Below are positions 26,158-35,495 of a DNA stretch of 64,000 nucleotides, one piece after another. A model generated the notes under the pieces. The model saw only the letters and a list, made by a program, of their open reading frames with translations. It made no database searches and had not been told where the DNA came from. The stretch is from contig CAMDKI010000008.1 of the NCBI GenBank assembly GCA_945901065.1, positions 85,361 through 149,360 of the forward strand, in the 5' to 3' direction. Source of the DNA: Chitinophaga pinensis. GTDB lineage: Bacteria; Bacteroidota; Bacteroidia; Chitinophagales; CAIOSU01. The position numbers and the translations under genes were made by a program. Positions within the stretch are counted from its first letter, which is position 1, and the number at the start of each line of letters is the position of its first letter.

Positions 26158-27111
26158 ATGATGGAAATAACACCCGAACTAGAAGAGCGGTTAGTAAAAC
26201 TGCAAGGTAAGTATGCTGTAATGGGGCAAGATATGCTCTCGTACATTGATGGGCTGCTGTATGCCGATTACCTTACCTACTGGGATTACATCCACTTAGA
26301 TGTTTTGCTTAACCTGCAAACACCCCGCACACCGTTCCCTGATGAGAAGATTTTCATTATGTACCATCAGATAACGGAGTTATACATGAAACTCATCCGT
26401 CACGCTCTGGAACAAGTGGCTAAAGCAGAAGTGCTTACTGGTGAGCAATTGGTGGTACAACTAAAGCGAATCAACAGTTACTACAAAGCCTTGATATCGA
26501 GTTTCGAGATAATGGTGGATGGTATGGATAAGGACCAGTTCCTGAGTTTCCGTATGGCGTTGTTGCCAGCCAGTGGTTTCCAGAGCGCCCAATACCGCAT
26601 GATAGAGATTGCCGCCACCGAGACCCGCTACCTGGCTTCATACGAAAGCCGCGAGGCCATGGCTAGTGCCACACCCGACGAGCTATACAACAACCTCTAC
26701 TGGAAAAAAGGCGCTACCGAACTATCATCAGGAAAACAAACGCTTACCTTGCGCCAGTTTGAATTGAAGTATGCCGAGGAGTTTAAACGCCTATTGGCCG
26801 AATATAGAGATACCAATGTGCTAGAACGATACCACCGCCTACCCGAAGCAGACCAAAAGAACCCAGATGTAATTGCCGAAATGCGCGCCTTTGATCATGC
26901 CGCCAATGTGGAGTGGCCTAGCATGCACTACAAAAGCGCGGTGCGCTACCTCATGAAAAAGCCGCAAGATATTAAAGCCAGCGGCGGCACCAATTGGCAA
27001 CAGTATTTGCCCGCACGGGCGCGCAGGGTTACCTTCTTTCCAGAGCTGTGGAGCGAGCAAGAACTACAAGATTGGGGCCGCAAAGCCACCGAGGAAGCTC
27101 TTAATCAATAG
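26158..27111 (+). CDS. kynA: Tryptophan 2,3-dioxygenase
   Basis: Heme enzyme opening the indole ring of tryptophan to N-formylkynurenine. The 317-residue protein has the family core with IMYHQITELYMKLIRHALEQ near residues 62-81 (active-site histidine in YHQ), GFQSAQYRMIE (about 140) and a helical C-terminus. The start at 26158 is followed by a second ATG at once. Its 3' end overlaps by 11 bp the convergent RidA-like gene, a plausible partner in the 2-aminomuconate branch of kynurenine breakdown. Confidence 0.95.
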   Translation: MMEITPELEERLVKLQGKYAVMGQDMLSYIDGLLYADYLTYWDYIHLDVLLNLQTPRTPFPDEKIFIMYHQITELYMKLIRHALEQVAKAEVLTGEQLVVQLKRINSYYKALISSFEIMVDGMDKDQFLSFRMALLPASGFQSAQYRMIEIAATETRYLASYESREAMASATPDELYNNLYWKKGATELSSGKQTLTLRQFELKYAEEFKRLLAEYRDTNVLERYHRLPEADQKNPDVIAEMRAFDHAANVEWPSMHYKSAVRYLMKKPQDIKASGGTNWQQYLPARARRVTFFPELWSEQELQDWGRKATEEALNQ

Positions 27112-27523
27112 TAGCTATACACTTTAGCTCAATGCCAATCGGTGTAGGCAGGCTTTTTATCTCAACGGTAGTGCGGCAGGGCTGTGCATCTTTAAAGTAC
27201 TCGGCATATACCTCGTTGTATTGCTTAAAGTCGGCCTTCATGTTGGTAAGAAACACAGTTACGTCTACCAAGTTCTCCCATTTGCTGCCGCTTTCTTCTA
27301 GCACGGTGCGCACGTTAGCGAAAACGCTATGGCACTCCGCCACAATATCATACTCCAATATATTACCCAGCTCATCCAGCTTTAGGCCGGGTATCTCGTT
27401 GGTGCCCGGTTTTCGCGGCCCTATGCCCGATAGGAACAGCAAATTGCCCACCCTACGGCTGTGCGGGTATGCACCCACTGGCGCTGGGGCTTTATCGGTG
27501 TAGGTTTTATTCGGCTCTGCCAT
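27101..27523 (-). CDS. RidA/YjgF-family protein, probably 2-aminomuconate deaminase-like
   Basis: A 140-residue RidA-fold protein. The N-terminus KAPAPVGAYPHSRRVGNLLF with a following SGIGPRKPGTNEIPG stretch is closer to 2-aminomuconate deaminases than to ordinary imine-deaminating RidA. The conserved arginine/glutamate end PCRTTVEIKSLPTPIG is present. Its place tail-to-tail with tryptophan dioxygenase supports a role in tryptophan catabolism (aminomuconate to oxalocrotonate). General RidA function is the alternative. Confidence 0.85.
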   Translation of the reverse strand: MAEPNKTYTDKAPAPVGAYPHSRRVGNLLFLSGIGPRKPGTNEIPGLKLDELGNILEYDIVAECHSVFANVRTVLEESGSKWENLVDVTVFLTNMKADFKQYNEVYAEYFKDAQPCRTTVEIKSLPTPIGIELKCIATID

Positions 27524-27666
27524 TTTATTGCTTTTGGGATTGCACCAAATTTAAGGTATTTGGCCGAACCTTAACCAAGATAAAGCGTTTATTGCGATAG
27601 CAATTTGCCTAAATGTTTTTTGAAAAATCTGTTTAAGCACAAGGCTCTTAGAACTTTCATAATACC

Positions 27667-27674
27667 TACCTTTG
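27667..27674 (+). promoter_or_regulatory. -7 box of glpD
   Basis: TACCTTTG fits TAnnTTTG 19 nt before the glpD ATG at 27694. The gap of 170 bp between the divergent genes must hold both promoters. Confidence 0.45.
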
Positions 27675-27693
27675 TACTTATTCCTTTATTATC

Positions 27694-29334
27694 ATGGCCC
27701 ATCCACAATTATCATCCCTTAAAAGGGAAGAAACCATCCAAGAACTTCAACAGCAAACCTTTGACCTTTTAGTAATTGGAGGTGGCATAACGGGTGCCGG
27801 TATAGCACTAGATGCGGTGGCGCGTGGCATGACGGTGGCTTTAATAGAGAAGCACGATTTTGCCTCGGGCACCAGCAGCCGCAGCACCAAACTAATACAC
27901 GGCGGCCTGCGCTACCTTAAGCAGTTTGAAATTGCTTTGGTGCGCGAAGTGGGCCGCGAGCGCGACATTATTTGGCGCAATGCCCCGCACGTAGTACACC
28001 CAGAAAATATGCTATTGCCCATTATCAAAGAAGGCTCGTTGGGCAAAGGTTCTACATCGGTTGGTTTGTATGTTTATGATGTATTGGCTGGCGTAAAACG
28101 CAGCGAGCGCCGCGTGATGCTAAGCAAAGAGCAAACCATGAAACAAGAGCCCCTGCTTCGCAACGAAGTAGTAGTTGGCGGCGGCCTGTACAAAGAATAC
28201 CGCACCGACGATGCCCGCTTGGTAATTGAAGTATTGAAAACAGCCGTGGCAAAAGGCGCGGTGGCACTCAATTACCTGCAGGCCAATAGTTTTGTGTACG
28301 ACAACCAAAAGGCCATAGGTGCCCATGTGGTAGATACCATTAGCGGCAAAACCTTTGCCATAAAAGCCCACAAAATAGTAAATGCTGCTGGTCCGTGGGT
28401 TGATGAGCTGCGCCAAAGCGACAACTCACTTAAAGGTAAGCGCCTACACCTAACTAAAGGCGTGCACATAGTAGTGCCTTATGATAGGTTGCCGCTTAAG
28501 CAAGCCATCTATTTTGATGTGGCCGGTGGCCGAATGATTTTTGCCATACCCCGCGACAAGGTAACCTACATAGGCACTACCGATACCAACTACAAGGGCG
28601 CTATTGATAAGCCAGAAACCAATAAAGCCGATGTTGAGTATTTGCTAAAGGCTATCAATTTTATAGTGCCTGGGCAAAACTTGGTTATGGCCGACGTAAC
28701 CTCGAGCTGGGCAGGGTTAAGGCCATTGATTCACGAAGACGGCAAAGACCCCTCGGAATTGAGCCGTAAAGACGAGATTTTCCATAGCCCGAGTGGCGTT
28801 ATTTCTATAGCAGGTGGCAAGCTTACGGGTTTCCGTAAAATGGCAGAGCGCACCGTTGATATTGTAGCCGACCAACTAACCAAAGAAAAGCAAAAGACCT
28901 ACCAACCCTGCACCACCGATAAAATAAAACTGAGCGGTGGTGAATTTGCCAACCCCACCGAAGTAGCCCAACTGGTTACAAAAGTGCAGGAACAAACTAG
29001 CCTTGCACCCATTGAGGCGCGCATACTAGTTGAAAAATATGGTAGCAACACGCCAACCATACTCGCCAATGCCGAAACCAAAGAAGGCGATTGGGCCAAC
29101 AAACTTTTGCTTGCTGAGCTGGATTATGCCATAGCCGAGGAACTAGTTTACGCCCCTGCCGACTTTTTGGTGCGCCGCACGGGCAGGTTGTATTTTGATA
29201 GGGACAGCATTGAGGCCATTTACCCAACCATTATCAATTACCTATTTACAAAGCTTAAATACAGCGAAGAGCAACACGCCAAGTTTGAGGCAGCATTTAT
29301 GCACGAATATCGGCAGGTGGTGCTGTTTGAATAG
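27694..29334 (+). CDS. glpD: Aerobic glycerol-3-phosphate dehydrogenase
   Basis: FAD-dependent, membrane-associated enzyme oxidising glycerol 3-phosphate to dihydroxyacetone phosphate and feeding electrons to quinone. The 546-residue protein has the N-terminal FAD motif VIGGGITGAGIALDAVARG (about 27-45), the SSRSTKLIHGGLRYL motif (about 62-76) and a C-terminal helical DAO_C domain. No glpK or glpF is adjacent. Its 3' end overlaps the convergent MFS gene by 38 bp. Confidence 0.95.
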   Translation: MAHPQLSSLKREETIQELQQQTFDLLVIGGGITGAGIALDAVARGMTVALIEKHDFASGTSSRSTKLIHGGLRYLKQFEIALVREVGRERDIIWRNAPHVVHPENMLLPIIKEGSLGKGSTSVGLYVYDVLAGVKRSERRVMLSKEQTMKQEPLLRNEVVVGGGLYKEYRTDDARLVIEVLKTAVAKGAVALNYLQANSFVYDNQKAIGAHVVDTISGKTFAIKAHKIVNAAGPWVDELRQSDNSLKGKRLHLTKGVHIVVPYDRLPLKQAIYFDVAGGRMIFAIPRDKVTYIGTTDTNYKGAIDKPETNKADVEYLLKAINFIVPGQNLVMADVTSSWAGLRPLIHEDGKDPSELSRKDEIFHSPSGVISIAGGKLTGFRKMAERTVDIVADQLTKEKQKTYQPCTTDKIKLSGGEFANPTEVAQLVTKVQEQTSLAPIEARILVEKYGSNTPTILANAETKEGDWANKLLLAELDYAIAEELVYAPADFLVRRTGRLYFDRDSIEAIYPTIINYLFTKLKYSEEQHAKFEAAFMHEYRQVVLFE

Positions 29335-30544
29335 GCGTTTCGGTGGGTGTTGGTTGTAGCGTTGCTGGCGCTATATATCTTATCAATACAATACAGGCTA
29401 TAGATGCAGTAATAGCCACACCGCCCACATAGGCGTATTGCTCCAATTGGCCCAAGTCGTTTTTCACGATTATTAGCCCCGCCACAAACGCCGCTGCTGC
29501 AGAAGCTACGTTTTGTAGGCTGGTTACTATGGTCATAAATCCACCACGGTTTTGCGGCATAGCGGTTGAGGTAATTATGGTAAGGGCTGGTATCATGCGG
29601 CCACCTATAAAAATGAAGAACATGGTGGTGGGTATCAAAGCCACATAAATAGGCACTTGCGGCAAATTGGTTATTAAAGCAATGGGAATTAATGCCAACA
29701 AGCCCATAATGGTAAACATCTTCACATTGCCCACATTGTCGGCCCACCGGCCAATCAATGGCGAAGTGATAAGCGTAACCGCACCGCCCAGCAGGTATAT
29801 GTAGGTCAATTGAAGCTCCGTAAAGCCTATATTGCTCACCATATACGGGGCTATGTAGGGCACTATACTAAACTGCCCGAACATTAAAAGTACCATTAAC
29901 AACAGCGCCAATTGTTGGCTGCGTTTATTGTAGATATTTACCAAAAACTCAACAGGGCTGCGTCGGTTAACTTCATCTAAATGCGCCCGAAGGCTAGGAA
30001 CCACAAATAGTATGGCTATAAAAATGGCAATACTAACACCACCCAGCAACATAAAAGGTGCCTGCCAATTGTAAATAGAAGCCATATAAAGACCAAACGG
30101 CACCCCCAACACCGATGCTGCCGAAAAAGCACCCATAATAACGCCCATAGCTGATGAACGGCGCTCGGCAGGAAATTGGTCGGCAACGATGGACAAAACC
30201 AATGCGCCTAATATACCACCAAAAGCACCTGTAAATATACGTGCTGCTATTAACCAATGATGGGTAGGGGCAAAAGCACACGATAGGGTACCAATAGTAA
30301 AGCCAGCAAACAGATAAACCAAGGCTACTTTCCGATCAAACTTATCGATGAAAAATGCACCAACAAAGCCAAAGACACCCGCGCTAAACCCATAGCTAGA
30401 TACGATGGCACCAAACTGTGCTGGGCTGATGTTAAATGCCTTCATTAGCTGCGGCCCTAGGGGCATCATAATCATAAAATCCATGATGTGCACGAACTTG
30501 ATGATGGCTAGTATAGACAGTAGAATTTTTTCCTTTCGGGTCAT
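29297..30544 (-). CDS. MFS transporter
   Basis: A 415-residue transporter of the major facilitator superfamily with twelve predicted membrane helices. The loop motif between helices 2 and 3 is GAFFIDKFDRKVALV (about 62), matching the MFS motif A pattern. The family resembles multidrug/arabinose-type exporters, but the substrate cannot be told from sequence. The last 38 bp overlap glpD tail-to-tail, and no operon partner is visible. Confidence 0.88.
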   Translation of the reverse strand: MTRKEKILLSILAIIKFVHIMDFMIMMPLGPQLMKAFNISPAQFGAIVSSYGFSAGVFGFVGAFFIDKFDRKVALVYLFAGFTIGTLSCAFAPTHHWLIAARIFTGAFGGILGALVLSIVADQFPAERRSSAMGVIMGAFSAASVLGVPFGLYMASIYNWQAPFMLLGGVSIAIFIAILFVVPSLRAHLDEVNRRSPVEFLVNIYNKRSQQLALLLMVLLMFGQFSIVPYIAPYMVSNIGFTELQLTYIYLLGGAVTLITSPLIGRWADNVGNVKMFTIMGLLALIPIALITNLPQVPIYVALIPTTMFFIFIGGRMIPALTIITSTAMPQNRGGFMTIVTSLQNVASAAAAFVAGLIIVKNDLGQLEQYAYVGGVAITASIACIVLIRYIAPATLQPTPTETPIQTAPPADIRA

Positions 30545-30757
30545 TGCGATGCAAAACTAGGCATAAAGATGCGCATAAAAATGTTTAAACATCGGTTTGC
30601 TGGGGAGGGTTCGGTATGGGGGCGATTTAAACAGGATACTAAAAAGAAAATTGAATTTCAGCAACTCAAACTCAATTCCACAATAAAATCAGCTACTTTA
30701 TGCCGTTGGCTGGACATTTCAAACAAAATCAGCCAACATCGAAAACAATAATTTCCC

Positions 30758-30765
30758 TATTTTTG
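30758..30765 (+). promoter_or_regulatory. -7 box of the amidase-carbamoyltransferase unit
   Basis: TATTTTTG fits TAnnTTTG 18 nt before the ATG at 30784, at the end of a 239-bp gene-free gap that shows no other feature. Confidence 0.4.
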
Positions 30766-30783
30766 AAAGGCACACGAACACTT

Positions 30784-31623
30784 ATGAAGGTAAAGATAGG
30801 TCTGGGGCAATTATTGGTAGAAGGCGGCGAGCCCTGGAGAAATTTTGAGCGCGCGCAAAAGATGATAACCAAGGCCGCCCAGCAGGGTTGCGACATTATC
30901 ATTCTGCCCGAAACCATTGATTTTGCTTGGACCCACCCCAGCTCACTGAAAGAAAGCGAACCCATACCGGGGCCGTTTAGCGAAGTGTTTACCAACGCTG
31001 CCAAAGAACACAACATTTACATTTGTGTAGGCCTAACTGAAAAGGTAGGCGAACTGAACTACAACACCTCATTGCTTATTGACAACCACGGCACCATTAT
31101 CGGCAAAGCCCAAAAGATAAACCTATTGGTGGTGGAGCATCCATACTACCAGGTGGGGCAAACGCTGAACGTAATTGATACGCCATTTGGCAAAATAGGC
31201 CTGAACATTTGCGCCGATAACTATAGCGACTCATTACACATTGGCCATACGCTAGCACGCATGGGTGCACAAATCATCCTTTCGCCTAGCTCATGGACGG
31301 TGGACTACCACATTACCGAAGAAGACGACCCCTACCGCGATAAGTGGGAAAAGCCCTTCTCGATACTGGCACGCCTACACAACCTAGTAGTGGTAAGCAC
31401 TACCAGCGTGGGCTATATTGTGGGTGGTCCTTACGAAGGCAAAAAAATGGTAGGTTGCAGCTTGGTCGTGAGCAAAGATGGCGTATTAACCAAAGGGCAG
31501 TTTAATGAATTTGCCGGCGAATTGCGTACTATTGAGTTTGAAGTGCCTGAGCGTCCTGAAAAAGGAACCCAAATAGGCGAAATGCTTAAAAACAAAGGCT
31601 ACCAGTTTGACGAACTCATTTAA
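30784..31623 (+). CDS. Carbon-nitrogen hydrolase (nitrilase superfamily)
   Basis: A 279-residue amidase-type enzyme with the Glu-Lys-Cys triad: Glu in ILPETIDFAW (about 43), Lys in GKAQKINLL (about 112), Cys in GLNICADNYSDS (about 145). The ATG at 30784 gives the normal start; an in-frame upstream start at 30700 would add 28 unrelated residues. It overlaps the next gene by 17 bp if that starts at 31607. As first gene of a sugar amidotransferase/carbamoyltransferase unit it may supply ammonia or trim an amide or N-carbamoyl group. Confidence 0.9.
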   Translation: MKVKIGLGQLLVEGGEPWRNFERAQKMITKAAQQGCDIIILPETIDFAWTHPSSLKESEPIPGPFSEVFTNAAKEHNIYICVGLTEKVGELNYNTSLLIDNHGTIIGKAQKINLLVVEHPYYQVGQTLNVIDTPFGKIGLNICADNYSDSLHIGHTLARMGAQIILSPSSWTVDYHITEEDDPYRDKWEKPFSILARLHNLVVVSTTSVGYIVGGPYEGKKMVGCSLVVSKDGVLTKGQFNEFAGELRTIEFEVPERPEKGTQIGEMLKNKGYQFDELI

Positions 31624-32827
31624 AATAGGTGAAAAGGGAGTAGTGGTAAATGGTAAGTTGCACCCCGAACTTACCTACCAAATTTGCACTCGCTGTGTGC
31701 AAGACAGTACCGTGCCTGGTATTTCCTTTGATCATAATGGCGAATGCAACTTTTGCCACCTGTGGGACAAACTAGATGGAATGTTCCCGAATGGTGAAAA
31801 GGGCAAGGCCATTCTAGATAAAATATTTGCAGAGATAAAGGAAAAAGGCAAGGGACGCAAGTTTGATGTAGTAGTAGGCATTAGTGGCGGCAGAGATAGC
31901 ATTTACTTGCTATGGAAAGTGGTAAAAGAATGGGGTTTGCGTGCCATTGCTGTTCATTTTAACGATGGTTTTGACAACCCTGTTGCTGGCGAGAACATGA
32001 TAAATGCCTGCCGCATACTGGGCGTGGAACTACGCACCATTACCAGCGATTGGCGCGAGGGCAAACAACTGAAAATAGATTTCCTGAAAGCATCGTGTCC
32101 CGATTTGAATTTAGGTACCGATATCGGTATTGCGTCATCGCTATTCGGGGTGGCTGCTAAGGAAAACGTAAAGTATATATTGATTGGGCAATCGTTCCGT
32201 ACAGAAGGCGTGAAACCGCTTTCTTGGGCTTACTTTGATGGCGACTACCTGCGGGCAGTGCACAAAATGCACAGCGACCTACCCCTGCGCCCCTGGACCC
32301 CCAACGACCCAGGCTTTAATATGGGCGTAAAGGAGATGTTCTATTACACTGTTCAGCGTGGCATCCGCACCTTTACCCCAATGTATTACAGCGATTATCA
32401 TAGGCCAACGGCTGAAAAAATCATTACCGAAAATCTGGAGTGGGTTTATCCTGGTGCGCATTACTTTGACGACCTATACCACAGCTTGATTAAATATGTG
32501 CACCGCGTGAAGTTCAACATTGACATGAACATGAACAGCGACTCGGCACTGGTGCGCAATGGCGAATTGAAGCGAGAAGATGCTTTGGCGCGAGCCCATG
32601 GCATATATGCCATTGAAGACCCAAAGGTGATACAGCTTTGCATTAAGCGTTTGGGCATTACACAAGAAGAATTTGATAGCTACCTGGCCCTACCAGCTAA
32701 AGACTTTCACGACTTGCCTACCAGCTACCCATTGATTAAGCTAGCTAGGCCAATGGTATGGCTTATGTCGCAAATGAACCTATTGCCAAAAGTTGCTTAT
32801 TTGAAGTACTACAAACACGGGCGCTAA
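31607..32827 (+). CDS. N-acetyl sugar amidotransferase (WbpG/PseA family)
   Basis: A 406-residue PP-loop ATP-pyrophosphatase. It opens with a zinc site of two cysteine pairs (CTRC at about 27 and CNFC at about 46) followed by the PP-loop GISGGRDSIY (about 88). This is the layout of WbpG/PseA enzymes, which turn the N-acetyl group of a UDP- or CMP-linked sugar into an acetamidino group in O-antigen or flagellin glycans. There is no ATG start: TTG at 31607 (overlapping the upstream stop) or GTG at 31643 must be used. It supports the view that this locus makes an amidinated surface sugar. Confidence 0.88.
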   Translation: MTNSFKIGEKGVVVNGKLHPELTYQICTRCVQDSTVPGISFDHNGECNFCHLWDKLDGMFPNGEKGKAILDKIFAEIKEKGKGRKFDVVVGISGGRDSIYLLWKVVKEWGLRAIAVHFNDGFDNPVAGENMINACRILGVELRTITSDWREGKQLKIDFLKASCPDLNLGTDIGIASSLFGVAAKENVKYILIGQSFRTEGVKPLSWAYFDGDYLRAVHKMHSDLPLRPWTPNDPGFNMGVKEMFYYTVQRGIRTFTPMYYSDYHRPTAEKIITENLEWVYPGAHYFDDLYHSLIKYVHRVKFNIDMNMNSDSALVRNGELKREDALARAHGIYAIEDPKVIQLCIKRLGITQEEFDSYLALPAKDFHDLPTSYPLIKLARPMVWLMSQMNLLPKVAYLKYYKHGR

Positions 32828-32829
32828 GC

Positions 32830-34455
32830 ATGTACATACTCGGTATAAATGGTGGTGTGCGCATGGGGTATCAAGATATCTCTGCCGTGCTGATGAAGGA
32901 CGGCGAAGTAATTGCCGCCATTGAAGAGGAGCGCCTTAACCGGGTAAAAAACTCGCCCAACCAACTGCCTGAACGTGCTATTGTGGAAGTATTGAGCATT
33001 GGCGGCATTACCATACAAGACATTGACATAGTAGCCACCCACGGCAGCACTTGGGGCGACCAATACCAAGAGGTGCTGACGGGCTATTTTAAAAATACCT
33101 TTGGCTACGTGCCTGCTATACAGCGCTACCACCACCATGATTGCCACAGTGCCAGTGCCTTTTATGCGGCAGGATATGATGAGGCGTTAGTAATATCCAT
33201 TGATGGTTCTGGTGATGGCGTTTGCACACAAGTTAGCATAGGTAATGCCGATGGATTGAAGCTATTGCACCGCTTTGAGCGACCCAACAGCTTGGGACTG
33301 TTTTACAGTTTGATTACCCAATATTGTGGCTTTAAGAAAGATAGCGACGAGTACAAACTGATGGGCCTATCGAGCTATGGCGATGGCGATAGCTACAATT
33401 TTGATTGGCTATTGTGCTTGCACGATGAAGGCCAATATACGCTGGATACTAGCTACCTAGTAGAAATAAAACCCGGACAACCACAACCCAGCAAACAGGA
33501 GATGTTTTTCAATCAGAAGTTGATGGACAAACTGGGCACCAACCGCCGCAAAGGCGAAGCGTTGGACGAACGGTTCAAGAACATTGGCGCCAGTGCACAA
33601 CGGCATCTGGAAAAAGCTATTACCAATATCGTAAAGCATTACATTACCCAAACGGGCATAAAAAAGGTGTGCCTAGCGGGCGGTGTAGCGCTCAATTGTG
33701 TAGCCAACCAGAAGCTCATGGACCTGCCCGAAGTGGAGGCCCTGTTTATTCAACCCGCCAGCAGCGATGCGGGTATTTCGCTGGGCGCGGCCATGTTGGC
33801 TTCGGCAGCAGTAGGGCAAAAGCCAGTGCCTACCGATAATGTTTATTGGGGCCGAGGATACAGCAACCAGGAGATAAGCCATATACTTGACCAACTACAC
33901 GCCACCTATGAGCGCGTGGCCGACCCTGCACTAGTGGCAGCCGAAGCCATACATGCGGGCAAAGTAGTGGGCTGGGTGCAGGGTAGGGATGAGTTTGGTC
34001 CACGCGCCTTGGGCTGCCGCAGCATATTGGCCGACCCAACCCGCGCGGATATGCAAGAGTTGGTAAACCTTAAAATCAAGTTCCGCGAATCGTTTAGGCC
34101 GTTTTGCCCATCAGTATTAGAGGAAGATTCAACGCTATATTTTGAGGGTGCACAAGCTGTAGCCCCCTATATGACCATCACCTACAACGTGAAACCCGCC
34201 GCAGCCAAGCAGTTGCCTGCTATTACGCACGTGGATGGCACTGCCCGCATACAGACCGTTAATACACGACAAAACCCGCTTTATTACCAGCTATTGCAGC
34301 ATCTTAAAAAGCTCAACGGCCATGGCGTAGTGCTCAATACCAGTTTCAACCGCGACAACGAGCCCATCGTCCACTCCCCCATCGATGCCGTTTCGGCGTT
34401 CTATGGCTGCGGTATGGATGTATTGGTAATTGGGGATTGTGTGTTGCGGAAGTAG
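32830..34455 (+). CDS. Carbamoyltransferase (NodU/CmcH family)
   Basis: O-carbamoyltransferase of 541 residues, transferring a carbamoyl group from carbamoyl phosphate to a hydroxyl of a sugar or natural product. The ATG at 32830 (MYILGINGGVRMGYQDISAV) directly follows the upstream stop; longer in-frame starts lie within that gene. The ASKHA-type N-domain has the metal-binding histidines YHHHDCHSAS (about 97), and the C-domain contains FGPRALGCRSILADP and ends VLVIGDCVLRK. The final 49 bp recur exactly at 35424-35472 beyond an inserted gene. Confidence 0.92.
   Translation: MYILGINGGVRMGYQDISAVLMKDGEVIAAIEEERLNRVKNSPNQLPERAIVEVLSIGGITIQDIDIVATHGSTWGDQYQEVLTGYFKNTFGYVPAIQRYHHHDCHSASAFYAAGYDEALVISIDGSGDGVCTQVSIGNADGLKLLHRFERPNSLGLFYSLITQYCGFKKDSDEYKLMGLSSYGDGDSYNFDWLLCLHDEGQYTLDTSYLVEIKPGQPQPSKQEMFFNQKLMDKLGTNRRKGEALDERFKNIGASAQRHLEKAITNIVKHYITQTGIKKVCLAGGVALNCVANQKLMDLPEVEALFIQPASSDAGISLGAAMLASAAVGQKPVPTDNVYWGRGYSNQEISHILDQLHATYERVADPALVAAEAIHAGKVVGWVQGRDEFGPRALGCRSILADPTRADMQELVNLKIKFRESFRPFCPSVLEEDSTLYFEGAQAVAPYMTITYNVKPAAAKQLPAITHVDGTARIQTVNTRQNPLYYQLLQHLKKLNGHGVVLNTSFNRDNEPIVHSPIDAVSAFYGCGMDVLVIGDCVLRK
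34405..34453 (+). repeat. Carbamoyltransferase 3' end, copy 1 (inside the gene)
   Basis: This 49-bp stretch is identical to 35424-35472. It codes GCGMDVLVIGDCVLRK; the stop is TAG here and TGA in copy 2. Confidence 0.93.
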
Positions 34456-34489
34456 GATCTATATTAAAGTAAAATAGCAATCAATCAGT

Positions 34490-35380
34490 ATGGACATATT
34501 TAAAAAACTATTCTCGGTCAACAAGATGAAACAGCATTACATAGGCACATGGGAGGTTGATCTTACCAATAAAGAAATGTTAGATGGCTTGCTGGAAACC
34601 CTAGTGATTACAAAAGAATGCGCGCAAAATCAATTTTGTTATACCTTGCTTGAGTATGATGAAAATGGCTTGTTAGAAAATGCCAGTACTTATGCAGATG
34701 GTAAACTGGATACTAATAAAAGGATGGGGTTAGAACATGCGAGAGGTTTATTGCAATATCGAGATGCACCAGTGCACCGCGTTTATCAATTTGCCGAGAA
34801 AGAAAATGGATTCCATCAATTTGGTGGCGAGGTGCCGAAAGAGCTGACTATGCCAAATGATTATTTTGTAGCCCCCATCCTTTATTTGGGCTACATTAAT
34901 AGCCAAGATCCTATTTTTAGTTGGCTCAGGCATCCTTTGCATATTGTTTGCCCACTACACATGAATTTTGATGCCATTTATATGGACTATTCAAACCCCT
35001 TGGCACCGAGGTTTTTGAATTACAATGAACTTGACCCTGAAGATTGTCCATTTGATGGTTTCACTGCTGATAGTGATATTGTTTATCATCCGATACGATT
35101 TAATCTAGAACCATATAGCGATTATGGTACATCTTTGGGTCGGGCAGGAGCACCCAAATGGACTCAAAGGCCTGCTACACCACGATGCCCAAAGTCGGGT
35201 AAGTTTATGCGCTTTGTTTTCCAGTCACATTTTACAGGAGTTAATGCTATGCGTAACAATGTGATTCCAGAAAGCGAAGATTATAGGCAGTACTATGATG
35301 AGTTGTTTATCGATGGCTATCTCTACTTGTTTTTTGAGCCAGAAACCAACGTAGCTTGTTACATTGCACAATATGGCTGA
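34490..35380 (+). CDS. Uncharacterised protein, inserted orphan gene
   Basis: A 296-residue soluble protein without signal peptide or membrane segments. I do not recognise it with confidence. The C-terminal half (PRCPKSGKFMRFVFQ, then YLYLFFEPETNVACYIAQYG) resembles DUF1963/YwqG-like proteins, which have unknown function. Its composition is more AT-rich and its codon use differs from the neighbours (for example frequent GAT, TTT and AAT). It sits between two copies of the carbamoyltransferase 3' end, so it was inserted, and its function need not relate to the glycan locus. Confidence 0.7.
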   Translation: MDIFKKLFSVNKMKQHYIGTWEVDLTNKEMLDGLLETLVITKECAQNQFCYTLLEYDENGLLENASTYADGKLDTNKRMGLEHARGLLQYRDAPVHRVYQFAEKENGFHQFGGEVPKELTMPNDYFVAPILYLGYINSQDPIFSWLRHPLHIVCPLHMNFDAIYMDYSNPLAPRFLNYNELDPEDCPFDGFTADSDIVYHPIRFNLEPYSDYGTSLGRAGAPKWTQRPATPRCPKSGKFMRFVFQSHFTGVNAMRNNVIPESEDYRQYYDELFIDGYLYLFFEPETNVACYIAQYG

Positions 35381-35423
35381 ATGAATTGAATACGTTGGCA
35401 CACCAGCTATCTCAGCATTTTAA

Positions 35424-35474
35424 GGCTGCGGTATGGATGTATTGGTAATTGGGGATTGTGTGTTGCGGAAGTGA
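35424..35474 (+). pseudogene. Second copy of the carbamoyltransferase 3' end
   Basis: 49 bp identical to 34405-34453 followed by TGA. Just upstream (about 35405-35423) the similarity continues at protein level: PAISAF, then TAA, against DAVSAFY in the gene. The older part is thus divergent and broken while the last 49 bp are identical. It marks the right border of the orphan-gene insertion. Confidence 0.88.
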
Positions 35475-35495
35475 TCGAGTCATCACTAAGTTTAC

